The notes beneath the pieces are model-generated. The model searched no databases. It saw nothing but the letters and a program-made list of their open reading frames with translations, and was not told where the DNA came from. Positions 45,943 through 57,123 of a DNA stretch of 64,000 bases are shown piece after piece. The translations under genes and the position numbers were made by a program. The stretch is from Trigonopsis variabilis (taxonomy: Eukaryota > Ascomycota > Trigonopsidomycetes > Trigonopsidales > Trigonopsidaceae): assembly GCA_003707065.3 (NCBI GenBank), contig PPXM03000011.1:434001-498000 (forward strand), in the 5' to 3' direction. Each line of letters begins with the position of its first letter. Position 1 is the first letter of the stretch.

Positions 45943-47838
45943 TTAGCCCATAGAATTTTTATTCAGAATAGATTTTAATTCATCCTCGATTTCTTTCTTC
46001 AATTGCTCGTTCTGTACGTGGACTGCCATTTCCATTTCCAGCCGAGAGAAGATTTTCCTAGCGATAACCTCGAGTGCTCGCCCACTCTGATCAACTTCAG
46101 GCCAAGCAACCCCTAAAGTTTCAAAGACTTTCATTGTGTTATCGACCAGTTCCTTTATTTTTTCCAAAGTCCAAGACTCTTGCCTCACAATCGATAGTCC
46201 TAGTCTATTCAAACTGTAAAGAAAGCATACTCCACTGATGAACGAGTGATGGCTAGCTAAAAAGACATATTTCAAAGAACCAAAATCCAAGTGTTGTTGT
46301 CTATCATAGTTTATACCAACTTTGGAAGAATAAGACAGTAATTTATGAGTGGATTCTGTAGATGGCTCTGGATTTCGATCTGAAGGTCGGTAGAGACAAA
46401 CCAGTAAAAAGTTCACTCCAGATTCACCCCAAGCCTTCAGTTCCCGTACAATTGAAGAAGAAGGATATATGATATTAGACCATTGGATAATCTCTTGATA
46501 CCAGTCCCAGATTCTTGTCTCCATATTATCTTGCCAGGAAGATAGATCCTCAAATGGACTTAATGACTTTCCCGCAAAAGACACTGCAAACATCTCTTCT
46601 TCAAGAATTCTGTATTTCAAGAATAGACTCAATGGTAACTTCAGAGGAAGACCATGAAGAGATGTTCCATGGACAATACAAGAGTCTTCTGTAATGCTTG
46701 GGAACTTGGTATCAATCATACTCGTAGATATAAGACTTTTATCCTGTATGATGAATCTAAACCCGACATCCATTTGCCAGAAAGTCCAGAATAGGCGCCT
46801 CCGTAAATCCAACTGCAGTTCATCTAGACCGAAAGCTTCGTCAGGTTCTCGATGAAGCCCTAAATCTAGTGCCATTCTTTTAGCCCAATCAAAGAAAAAA
46901 CTGATTTGAGTAATTCGAGGATTAAGATCACTATAGAGACAAATGAATAATATCATGTTGAAACCTTGAAGATCATTTGTAAAGACTTGAGGAATTGACT
47001 TGAAACAGGCCACAGCAATGGATTCATGAAATGATTTAGCGCCACGACGATTTTCATGAGTCACAGTAGTCGCTGATATAGCTAATATCATCCCGAGACT
47101 CCATAATGAGAACCCTCTACCACTATAGATAGCTGGTAATTGCTCAAAACTGTCTAGTTTTTCTGAGAAAACGAGATCGAAAAAAGCCCAGACGTATGGC
47201 TCATAAAGAAGCAGGAACTGTATATTTATGCGTTCAGTGAAATTGCGAACGAGAATAGTGGCCATATCTTTCGGAACAGACAAGACTTTGCTTTCCAAAT
47301 GATCAACTTTATCGATGGAGCTTCTCTCAGTGTCGCTGACTGAATGGGAACCCCATTGATGAATCATGCCATCCAGCGCTTCTCGCGGTTTTTGCCAAAT
47401 CTGAGTCTTCAGAACCTTTGCAATATGGAAAGGAAGATTCTCTCTTCCGGAGAAGACGAATTTGGGTATTACAAGCTTATAATCTGTTTCAGTTGAGGTA
47501 TTATCGTCCAAATATGTACGAAAAGGGTGATGGAGACTAAGAAGCACCTGACTTAGCAAGGCGAAATACTGAAAAACTCACTTTCTCCTTCGAATCAAGG
47601 CCGCGATTCTTCAAAATCTTATTCGCAAGGCTATTTCTTCGATTTTCTAGATGCTGCAGAAGGCTACGAGGCGAGCTAGAGCTAGTCATCCCCGGACCAT
47701 TACATTTAACTTTGGCGGCAATACAATTGTTGCAGGAAGGAAATCTCCTGTCACACTAAGATTAGATTCCAGTCATATTTCTCTCACCTTTTTTTTGAGC
47801 CTCCGGCATCTTTCGCAAGACAAAGTGATACGCTGCAT
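45943..47838 (-). CDS. Zn2Cys6 transcription factor with fungal_trans domain (1)
   Basis: 609 aa. Exons 47788-47838, 47582-47755 and 45943-47547; introns 32 and 34 nt. Splicing the first intron is decisive because it builds a complete zinc cluster: CERCRRLKKKCDRRFPSCNNC, then IAAKVKCNG, giving all six cysteines. A short linker is followed by the middle homology/fungal_trans domain with RRRLFWTFWQMDVGFRF (about residues 330-345). It is a nuclear regulator. Its position convergent with the deacetylase, 68 bp apart, and near permease genes suggests local pathway control, which is inference. The targets are unknown. Confidence 0.87.
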
Positions 47839-49036
47839 GTGGGAGTCGACTATTCAGAAACGTCGAACCCGCTTAAACGCGTTTATTTTTTAGGATGGAG
47901 CTCTGAGAGGCTTTTAAAACGTAGATCGATCCATTCCTATGTGAAAACGGCTGCTACTTCGCCAATAACGACGAGGGATAGAAAGATGAAAGGCTGATCG
48001 TTCGTGATACCGCACGCCTTACTGGGTTACCGACGGCGAACAGGATGGTAAATCCTCCTATGCTTTTTTTCCTATGCCATAGCCTGCTTTGCTTTGTTAT
48101 TTGTATCCTTCTCGCTCGAAAGTCAGAACTTTCCACTGGATCCTTTTATCATAACGTATCACGATGACATATGGTTTATTTTCGTCACGGAGCAGCAACT
48201 GCACTGTAACTAAGGTCAATGGTACGGATTAAGCTGATTACTGCTTCTTTCAAATACACCGAGAAGAGAATATTCTTCGTTTCTCCCCTGCATCTTCTTA
48301 GACAATTCCGGCGTCGTCCTTTTCTAATTCGAATGTCACTCACTTATTAGATATTTAGTATATTGAGATCATTCCTCAGGATACAAAAAGTCTATCATCA
48401 TAAAAGGACATGGTATCCTCCCTTATTTCCTTGCAGATGTTCTTTTTAGATTTTTGTCGCTAGACGTAGTACATTTATTTCTTCAAACTATTCCGAGAAG
48501 TGGTATCAGCATATAGACGGTACATTAACAATACTACGGAGACAAGCTACTCACAAAATGCTATTCATGAAGCAGCTTTTCCATTATACTGTTTGACCCC
48601 TAATAAATGTCATGGTCGGCAGACGACGGAAGACTCGTTATCATAAGCATCACCGAGAGCTATCTTTTCGTGCTCTACATTCCATCAGAAGCATCTATAT
48701 AATATTTAAGCTATTCCATCATCCACATGTCTCTCAGTGGACCATGAGTGAGTCAATTACGCTTGGGCTCATATCTTTAGTAATTTTTCTAGAGTATCTG
48801 ATAGTCTCGTCATTCTCGTCATTTTCAACCATTTATTCCTTAAAACTGGCTCATAATCTTCTCTTGATCCACATATATTACAAATGCTGCATAGTTATTG
48901 CAAGCCCTTGGTTCAATTAAGATCATCCTTGTCCGTGATTTCAACTAGGCCCATTGGTTTTCATAGCAGCAGGGAAACGTATGGTCGTATGATAAGTTAG
49001 TTAAAATAAAGGAAGACCGGTCTGGACGCGCACTGG
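47839..49036. other. Intergenic region
   Basis: 1.2 kb. An ATG-started frame 48612-48920 (102 codons, basic then hydrophobic) has no recognisable family. It may be chance or a small orphan gene. Confidence 0.35.
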
Positions 49037-50880
49037 CTAAGCTGAAGACCCACAAACGTCGTACCAAAAAACTCTCATGACTACTAATAGCTTAGATGTC
49101 CTTGGCCATAGATCCTTAAATTCTTCGAACATGTCTATCGCAGTCTTCAGGGTTTCTAAGCAGATATCAAGATGGAGTTCAGTCAAATTCTCGGGAAGTT
49201 TTTCCGTAATAGAGTAAGGAGGTCGATTATCATACTCTTCCCAAACCGGCCTCTCAAATTTATTCTGCATTACTATCCCGGCTACCAAGATCAGAAAGGC
49301 CCGATAAACATCCAATACTTCTCCAAACGTTATAAAATAGGTATTGCTATAGTCGTCGCTCTTCACAAGGCATAAGCGATAACTTCTAATTTTCTGTATA
49401 AATGAGATGGCAGACAACATTCCTTGTTTCACAATTTTAAAGGCAGGGCTTCCATAAGAAATGGTCGTCAGATTAACGAGAAAAACATGGCAGAGAGAGA
49501 AAAGAGTCAGATAAGACGTATCGCTTAAATCTTTCACAAGATCGCGTCCTTTATGCATGGTGACTTCTTTGCTGCGAGCCCACTGAGCAATATCCTCCAT
49601 CTTGTTTCCAAGGTAATCTTCAGTAATGGGTATATCCAGCTGCTCAAAACTGTGTAACTGGGCTCTCTGAAGATTAAGAGATTCTAGCTCAAGAATGTAT
49701 TCTATACACAATGACTAGTTATTAGAGAGAGACACACAAGTAGACATACCGAGTTCCTTAGGATAGGGCGAATTTCTGACCAGCGGCCAAGACGAAGGCA
49801 TATGTTGCTCTCTAGGAAGTAGGCAGCATAAAATAAGTTGCTCTGATGCGCGTCCGGAGAAGAACAATCAATACTTGCCAGAGCGGAGAGACTCCATCCA
49901 ACAGTATACCATAGATCAATCTCCGGTTGATCACTGAATAATGCAAGAGTACCAAGAAGGATAAAATTCTCTATAGAGTCTTCCAAAGATTCAAAAATGG
50001 ATTTTGAGTATGGTGTCTCACCGCGCCAAGGCTCAGTTAGCTCATAACACAGAGACCTTAGCGAAGTAACTAGGTTTGCATAGTGAATATTAATCTGAGC
50101 TAACCCACAGCACCCAATTGCAAGGACTGCGTACACTCTGAATAAATCGCTAACCGAAAGTACCAAGGGAGACTTCTTATCGTCAATCTGACTGCGAAAA
50201 CTCTGTAAGATGATATAAAAATCGTTCTCTTCGAAAAGGTTGAAACCAAAGATTTTATGGAATATCAGGAAAAAAATTCGCGAGATGAAATTAAGAGTAT
50301 CCAGGGGTGCGGACGCAATAGAGCGCCCTATACTAGAATTCCAGACACCGCCTAAAGGGTCTTTACCACATAATACTCGAGTATCATCCTTAGCACTAAG
50401 GCTTCGACAGACATCTTCCAATTTCCTGTTTTTCTCTTGGATCCTGAGGCATTTTAACCTTGTCTTGTGAAAATATAGCGTTAACCCTAAATTTGAGTCG
50501 AAGCATGTATTTAAAAGGCATTTAGCAATGCTAAACGCACAAGAAGGCCCATAATAATGCAGGCTCTGTTTATCATTGTCATCAGTGAAATATTCATGAC
50601 CAGATTTCAGAAAAACATCGTCTTCTTCTGCACCGTCTGCAGATATATCATCTGTATTAGCTTCAGATTGCTGTAATTCGTTCTCCAAGTCTTGAATTTC
50701 CTGAAGTAGTCTCACCAAGTATGATCGAGGGTAGCTTCGCTGAGCAATAGGATCAAAGCTCAAGCATTCTCTGACTCCAGATATTTCGCAGTTCTCGCAC
50801 TGAGGAATATTGGTGTCGCACTTTATTTTTCGTTGACGGCATCGGTTACATGAAGATATAGTCGATAACAGGCTCTCCAT
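49037..50880 (-). CDS. Zn2Cys6 transcription factor (2)
   Basis: 602 aa. Exons 49750-50880 and 49037-49714, separated by a 35-nt intron. The N-terminal zinc cluster is complete and unspliced: SCNRCRQRKIKCDTNIPQCENC, then REC (residues about 10-40). A coiled-coil-like stretch LLQEIQDLENELQQSE follows and could mediate dimerisation. The rest is a divergent fungal_trans-like region (PDAHQSNLFYAAYFLESNICLRLGR). It is nuclear. Targets are unknown. A decayed LTR begins 52 bp upstream of its ATG. Confidence 0.86.
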
Positions 50881-51593
50881 ATCATTCCGATTACAGACAC
50901 GTCCTTTTGATTGTAACGCTAAATGGTAGGCTGTTACGAATCAGTCGTAACGATTCCACCTGTCCAGCCAGCCTTCAAGGATGGTACTACGATTGGCGAA
51001 GGCTGGCAAGAGAAGTGAATTCGTTGCGACAGATTCGTTAACATCGGCTGGTGCCAGGGAACAATTGCATCTCTCACATATAGAAGACTTTTGAATTAAC
51101 GCGAAAGGCTACTACAGATACATGCTCTTCCTGTACAGGTGACTTCGTCGGAAACGACCTTGAGAGATAAACAGAGGCTTCTCTTTTTCTACTTGAATGT
51201 CTTCTGTTTCTATCAGGGAATGGCATGAACCATTCTCTTTCGAAGTAGACTGTTTCGCAAAGGTGGCTTGAACTTGACTGAAATATTAATCTATGCTTTT
51301 ATCCATACGACGTGCGCCAAGAATGAGGCATTCATTCGCATATCGTCTCCTATTTCCAAATCCGAGACGAGCTTAATTTTACTCAGATCTTGATGCTGTA
51401 ATTTGTTCGTTAGATTCTATTCGGCATACCGTCTTCATCAGTGCAAGTCTTTCTCAGGATGTATAGTGAAAGCTGCAATATGGACTGATGGTTCTACGGA
51501 TGAGATCACAATCAAAAATATACACTCAGGAACTTCTCATTCAATTCTGTTCTAGCTGTCTCATTCTATATTTTTCGACTAAATATCAACGTT
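50881..51593. other. Upstream region of TF (2), containing an LTR relic
   Basis: 713 bp between the regulator and the 3' end of the Dal5-type permease. The left half is occupied by the LTR relic described separately. Confidence 0.4.
50932..51122 (+). mobile_element. Decayed LTR relic, Ty3/Gypsy-like
   Basis: It starts TGTTACGAATCAGTCGTAAC and shares about 57 of its first 68 bases with the solo LTR at 54865. A weaker match near its right end is CTTTTGAATTA. No target duplication is visible, so the right border is approximate and the copy looks older than the other. It also contains a 10-bp inverted repeat (50967-50976 with 50998-51007). Confidence 0.5.
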
Positions 51594-53045
51594 CTACACT
51601 ACGAACCTCCAGCGGATATCTTCATCGCCTTGAAAGTCTTCTCCAGCAATAAAGGATTGATCAGGGGGAGGGCCTCCAGTGATTCGATCTCTTTTTTCAT
51701 TCTCCTTTTTGAGAATCACCCATAATGACAAAGTGGCAATCACACCACCGGCGAGAAACCCCAGCGACATGCCATGTCCGAGCCAGTATCGAGGAACTTG
51801 ATTAGGTCTGTACATTTGGCATCCAATAACGGCTCCAATATCGCCAAAAGAGATTTGAATGGCAGTAGCGACTGCTCTCTTGACTTGGCCGGAGACGTTG
51901 GATGCTACCCAGGTGAACATCAAGGAAGAAGCGGCTATCATTCCGGTAGAAGCAAAAAAAGTCCCTAGATACTGCACCCCTACACGAGGATCAGATAAAA
52001 GTAGGATATAACCAATCATTGCGACACCGAGACCCACAAGGATAAATGGTGCCCTGCGATTGTATCTTCTGGCCACAAAAGCCATGCAGACAGAGCATAG
52101 GAAAGCACACGCATTTGGAGGCACAGTCATTAGCTGTGCGTCGGCGGCACTGTAACCAAGGTTTTTGATAATCGTTGGAAGGAACAAAGATAGTGAATAC
52201 TCTGGCAGTGAAACACCCATCCACGCGAACATATACAGCCATACCTTCACATCTTTAAATGCTTTTCTGACTTCGACCCAAGAGAACTTCTCTTCACGCA
52301 TGGCATCATTGTCAGCCGAAAGAACCTCCCCGAGGACTTCTTTCTCCCGGGGAGAAAGGAAGTTGTCCTCTCTTGGAAATCGCCGAACAAGAAAGAAGCA
52401 AAAGAAAGAAAAAACAAAGGTTGCCAGACCTTCGATGACGAAAATCCAAAACCATCCGGATTTTCCTGCGATACCGTCCATGTGTCCGATTCCCCAGGCA
52501 AGCACGCCGCCAAATGCCCCAGCAATGGCAATAGATGTATTGAAGAGTGTTAATCTAATAACTAAGTCATGGCGGCTATACCACATAGACAAATAGAAAA
52601 TTGCGCCCGGGAAGACACCGGCCTCAGTAGCTCCCAGAAAGAAGCGAGCTGCCAAAAGACCACCATAGGATTTTGAAAGACCCATGAGTGTTGCAACCGT
52701 TCCCCAAAGCATCATGATGATGGGAATCCATATCCGGGGGGAAAACAGTTTGAGCATTATATTCGAAGGGATTTCAAAAGCGCAGTACCCAATGAAAAAA
52801 ACCGATAGGCAGACAAGATATTGCTCTTGGGTCATGTTTAGATCCACTGTCAAATTATCGAGTTTAGCATTTCCAATGTTCGATCTGTCCAGGTATGCAA
52901 GAAAAAAAAGGATCGAAATGGGTGGTAACACGCATAGATCAATTTTTCTGATTAGTTTTCTCTTTTCTTGGGCAGTTGCAAACTCCACAGATCTGCTTTC
53001 GATGGAGATGTGCGAATCTTCCTTGATGTAATCCTTGTCACTCAT
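51594..53045 (-). CDS. Dal5-type MFS permease (allantoate/anion:cation symporter family)
   Basis: 483 aa, one exon, twelve helices. Family marks include FFLAYLDRSNIGNAKLDNL at helix 1 and its loop, FEIPSNIMLKLFSPRIWIP after helix 2, and ARFFLGATEAGVFPGAIFYLSMWYSR at helices 4-5. This anion:cation symporter family takes up allantoate, ureidosuccinate, vitamins such as nicotinate or pantothenate, and small organic acids. The sequence does not settle which. It stands between a regulator and an SDR enzyme, a layout common in small catabolic clusters. Confidence 0.9.
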   Translation of the reverse strand: MSDKDYIKEDSHISIESRSVEFATAQEKRKLIRKIDLCVLPPISILFFLAYLDRSNIGNAKLDNLTVDLNMTQEQYLVCLSVFFIGYCAFEIPSNIMLKLFSPRIWIPIIMMLWGTVATLMGLSKSYGGLLAARFFLGATEAGVFPGAIFYLSMWYSRHDLVIRLTLFNTSIAIAGAFGGVLAWGIGHMDGIAGKSGWFWIFVIEGLATFVFSFFCFFLVRRFPREDNFLSPREKEVLGEVLSADNDAMREEKFSWVEVRKAFKDVKVWLYMFAWMGVSLPEYSLSLFLPTIIKNLGYSAADAQLMTVPPNACAFLCSVCMAFVARRYNRRAPFILVGLGVAMIGYILLLSDPRVGVQYLGTFFASTGMIAASSLMFTWVASNVSGQVKRAVATAIQISFGDIGAVIGCQMYRPNQVPRYWLGHGMSLGFLAGGVIATLSLWVILKKENEKRDRITGGPPPDQSFIAGEDFQGDEDIRWRFVV

Positions 53046-53578
53046 ACTTGAAGAATAGAATTAGAGTGGGAACTCAGAAAACAAGCTATCAAGATTCTGA
53101 TGCTCAATGGCATTATTATATTCTCCTATCTTGTCCATTTGAACCTCGATCATGAAGTGACGTGACAATTAATTACCGAATCTAGCACGTAATCGTTTGC
53201 AACCCGATCAACTTCGATTTCAATCGCTTGAGTTAACATTCAGTATTTGAGATAATAAGATAAATGAGTTCCAAGTATCTGTGCAATGTTTTATTCTTTT
53301 CATTTAGCTGTTCCTAACTGGACTGACTCTCAAAGGGACGAGCTAATGGGCTTGGCAAGCGTGGCAAGCGTGGTAACAATGTGTCTTTTTCTGGCAGAGG
53401 CAGGCGTGTGCCAAAAATCAATGTGTCAGCTCTGGCGCAAAGCGCGGAGAAAACGGAAAAAAGAGATTATTAGCCCACGATTTATTATGCGGAACGAGTT
53501 ACTGAGTGATCTATCTGGCCCATCGAAAGACTATATGAAACCAGATACCATGGACAATTGCTAAAAACCTAAAACTAG
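53046..53578. other. Intergenic region
   Basis: 533 bp promoter region of the permease. An ATG-started frame at 53286-53564 (92 codons, Lys/Arg-rich middle) matches no known family. It contains a short repeat of GCGTGGCAA. Confidence 0.35.
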
Positions 53579-54457
53579 TTACAATAATCCTTCCTTTTTC
53601 AAAAGATCTTCAGAAGCCTCGATATATTTGGTGGCATACAGATCTGTAAAGCCTTTAGAACGGATAAGAGCCTGTGCCGAATTATTGAAAATTGCGCCGT
53701 TATGGCTATCAAGCTCTGGAGCCGTCAATAATGGAGTAATAGTCTTAGCATATTGCTCAGGAGTGGCTGTAAACCAGCCAAGAACTCCTTCTACTATCCA
53801 AGACTTCCAAGAATTCGTACCGAGGAAATTGTCGCGAATTGAAGTCCTCACAAGACCAGGGTTCAGTCCATAAAAATGAACCCCTGGATATCTCTTGGCA
53901 CTGTCATAGACCAAAGCTTCATTGCCAGCAACGGTATTCATGTGTGCCTTCACGGCGCCATATCTTTTCTCCGAATTCAGATCACTGATATCTCCTAACT
54001 CGCCGCTACCAGGATAAGCCATGAAGAAAACTCTTGGAGCCAGCTCAGAAGAATTCTTGGCTTCTTGTAACTTTGGCGCAATGATACGGATCATAGCTAA
54101 ACGATTGAGAAAACTCACCGCCATGTCGCGTTCAAGGTGCTCGCCAGTCTCCTCTCTTTGTGGAGACGCAAAGATACCCGTAGTGAACAGGACAACATCA
54201 GTACGCGAAAGATCTAACTTTTCAGCAATCTCTTCGGAAGCCTTGATTGAACTTAGATCTCCTTTGATGAACTTGATGTTCTTGACGTCGCTATCTCTAA
54301 AAGTTTGACCGATGACCGTTACACTTGCCCCTCGCGAGGCGAGAACACGGCTGACTGCCCTACCTAGGCCACCGGTTCCTCCAACCACAAGAACCTCAAG
54401 AGACGCAAGGTTGAGAAGAACTTTATGGTTCCAAGAAAAATCGTGATCAACTTTCAT
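53579..54457 (-). CDS. Short-chain dehydrogenase/reductase (SDR)
   Basis: 292 aa, one exon. The NAD(P)-binding motif VVGGTGGLGRAVSRVLASRG lies at residues about 23-45. The active-site segment is YGAVKAH, with the YxxxK pair. The substrate region contains FYGLNPGLVRTSIRDNFLG. This is similar to fungal SDRs of the retinol-dehydrogenase or WW-domain oxidoreductase type. The exact alcohol or ketone substrate is unknown. It points away from Acr3, with a solo LTR between them. Confidence 0.88.
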   Translation of the reverse strand: MKVDHDFSWNHKVLLNLASLEVLVVGGTGGLGRAVSRVLASRGASVTVIGQTFRDSDVKNIKFIKGDLSSIKASEEIAEKLDLSRTDVVLFTTGIFASPQREETGEHLERDMAVSFLNRLAMIRIIAPKLQEAKNSSELAPRVFFMAYPGSGELGDISDLNSEKRYGAVKAHMNTVAGNEALVYDSAKRYPGVHFYGLNPGLVRTSIRDNFLGTNSWKSWIVEGVLGWFTATPEQYAKTITPLLTAPELDSHNGAIFNNSAQALIRSKGFTDLYATKYIEASEDLLKKEGLL

Positions 54458-55145
54458 ATCGGCAATTTCAAGATGATGGGAACAGGATGACGAGTCCCTT
54501 TATGTAGATCGGGTTGTAGCGATGCTGAGTATTGTTTACGTACCCCATGACGAGCCGCGGTTATCACATGATGATACTTTGTGGCGATCATGACTCGTAG
54601 TATTCTGAGAGCTACCGCTTATCAGAACTCGCTACGTTGGTACACTTCATGATACCAGGAATAATCCTTAGGATAGCAGCTTCGTAAGTATGATATTTGT
54701 GCTGGGCTTAGTATGACTATGCTACCTAAACTTATAAAAAAGCATTACTTAGATCGTCGTGCTTTTAAACTGCTCATTTTCTGCTTGTTTCTTGTATTAC
54801 TTTAAAGCAATAGGATTTACAGATAGTCCAGAATAAAATAGCGACTTTTCTTGTTTCCATCGCGTGTTACGAATCAGTCGTAACGGTTCCAGCTGACGGG
54901 CCAACTGTCAAGGATGGCACTACGATTGGAGATCAGGTCATTCTTTAGAGATCAGACCATTAATTGGATCACTAATCATTAATCAGGCCACTTTGAATAT
55001 GAGCTGATCCATTATCGTGTCTGTATAAGCGAGTATACTTAGACTAGAAAGATAACTTTCTTTTGAATTACATCCGCTGGTAGCAACCGCCGTAGAGATT
55101 GTTACATCGCGACGGACAACGCTACCAGTGGCGATTTTATCTAGA
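54458..55145. other. Divergent upstream region of SDR and ACR3
   Basis: 688 bp. The right third is the solo LTR described separately. The rest shows nothing I can name. Confidence 0.4.
54865..55106 (+). mobile_element. Solo LTR, Ty3/Gypsy-like, with target duplication
   Basis: 242 bp, beginning TGTTACGAATC and ending GATTGTTACA, so it has TG..CA ends with inverted TGTTAC/GTTACA-like termini. It is flanked by a perfect 5-bp direct repeat TCGCG (54860-54864 and 55107-55111), the target duplication left by integrase. No internal region is present, so it is a solo LTR made by recombination. TATA-like GTATAAGC starts at 55022. The intact borders suggest moderate to young age. The family assignment rests on the TGTTACG start and 5-bp duplication only. 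Confidence 0.75.
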
Positions 55146-56367
55146 ATGGATATAGAACTAATCGCAAATAGCCAGGTAGATGCCACTTCAAAACCTGAAA
55201 GTGAGCATCAACCGCTGCTCACCCGAAAGACTTCAGCATATGCAAATCTCGGCTGGCTTGATAGACTTCTAGCGCTATGGATCTTTCTCTCCATTGTTGT
55301 TGGGATACTTATTGGAAATTTCGCCCCGAATGTAGAAAATGTTCTCCAGAGAGGCAAGTTTATGGATGTTTCTATTCCTATAGGTAGGCAGTCACCAATG
55401 AGATTAGTTCTCACTTCTAGCGGTTGGACTACTGGTGATGATGTACCCTATCCTGTGTAAGGTTAAGTACGAATCATTAAACCAGGCACTCAACTCTCGT
55501 TCCCTATGGATTCAGCTTATTTTCAGCGTCATTGTTAACTGGATTGTCGCTCCTTTTGTTATGGTAAAGTTTACCGCGACCTGGCTCACCTCAGCTCGGC
55601 CTTGCTTGGGCTTTTCTACCTGATCAACCCGGCCTTCGGAATGGCCTTATCTTTGTGGGTATTGCCCGTTGTATTGCAATGGTAGGACAATTATAGGACG
55701 TGTTTGACTTTAGGTACTTGTCTGGACTGGACTTGCTGGAGGCGATGAAGAATACTGTGCTATTCTTGTTGCAGTGAACTCTGTACTTCAAATGGTACTT
55801 TATGCTCCTATGTCTATTTTCTTCATCAATATAATTAGTAAAAGTGACTCTGTGGCTGTTTCTTATAACACTGTTGCTCGATCTATCGGCGCTTTTTTGG
55901 GAATTCCTCTAGCGGCAGCTATTGTGACTCGCTTTTTTATTAGAGCCATAAGTGTATCGTGGTATGAGGTGACATTTATACCTAGATTGGCGCCTTTATC
56001 TTTGATTGGTCTGTTATATACAGTCATCGTCCTTTTCGCCTCACAAGGACATCAGGTTGTTCATCAAATTGTCTCTGTCCTCCGCGTTTGTGCCCCCCTT
56101 ATAGTCTATTTCACAACAATCTTTTTCTCCTGCCTTTTTGTGACTAAGAAGCTAGGCTTCGGTTATAGGTTAGCCACCGCACAAGCGTTCACTGCGGCGT
56201 CAAATAATTTTGAGCTCGCAATTGCAGTTGCAGTCGCAACCTTTGGCTCATCCAGTGACGAAGCTCTGGCAACAACGGTCGGTCCATTGATTGAAGTTCC
56301 CGTTCTCATTTCTCTTGTGTATTTGGTCCGCTGGCTTGCTGCGCGATGGAAATGGCAAGATGAATGA
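55146..56367 (+). CDS. ACR3: Arsenite efflux transporter ACR3
   Basis: 373 aa. Four exons: 55146-55383, 55421-55563, 55595-55681 and 55714-56367; introns 37, 31 and 32 nt. The frame is open to 55128, but 55146 is the first ATG. Splicing restores ten hydrophobic helices of the BART superfamily: [69 protein letters not shown] and SNNFELAIAVAVATFG. The conserved Cys in ARCIAMV (about residue 152) is the one implicated in arsenite recognition. It is a plasma-membrane exporter of As(III), probably with proton exchange. The ATG lies 39 bp after a solo LTR. Confidence 0.92.
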
Positions 56368-57123
56368 AGATGTACTAAACGCGAGTGTTTTGCAAGCGAT
56401 GAAGTTTTCTGGGTAGATATTATGGGTTTAGCGTATAGAGCTTTCTTCTTCGGGGATTTTTGCCGCATTGAGACATGATTGTGCTATGATGCTCTATGAA
56501 ATTATTGCTATAGTTTACTGTAGCTCCTAGTTTCTAATAATAATCGCAGTCGGTTCTACGCAATTTCCCGTTGCTTTCGTTTAATGGGAGTTAGGCGAAA
56601 TACTACTTTGCTTACATGATTACCTTCCCGGAGAGCACAACAAACAAGCTACTGGTTGCGAATTGCTAGCAGATTACTATCTAAGAGGCGATCCTTAGAC
56701 GTCTCCAACACCATGCACGCCAGATGCACCAGATCCATGAGCCGCTGAATTTCACTGACTCTTCACTAATAATGTCAATCCCGCTGCCAAGTGACGGCTC
56801 TGCCGTTGCCAACTGGTATTAATCAGATGCGAGTCAAGTTGTCTTTTTGTTTTTTACTTGGGATTATCAATCGAAGGAGTTAAAAGTATAAATAATGGCC
56901 TCTATCGTAGTCATCTGAATCAATAGTAAAACAAATGCAGCTAACTGGGCCAAATTTTTTATTTTCATTAACTGGACACTTTGCGAGATATATTACTCGT
57001 TAAACATTGAATTCTTCTCATTATGTTATATAATTTAGTTAATCAAATTTATGTAGATGATTAACGGAATCTATTGAATCTATACTAGCAAATGCAGAAA
57101 TCGTCAAATGAAAAACAGTTTGA
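56368..57123. other. Intergenic region, AT-rich
   Basis: 756 bp, AT-rich towards the right (56930-57070). No gene is recognised. Confidence 0.35.

Noticed and set aside
48612-48920. 102-codon ATG-started frame
   Set aside because: No recognisable domain or family, so kept only as a note in the intergenic entry.
53286-53564. 92-codon ATG-started frame
   Set aside because: Basic low-complexity content, no family, located in a promoter region.
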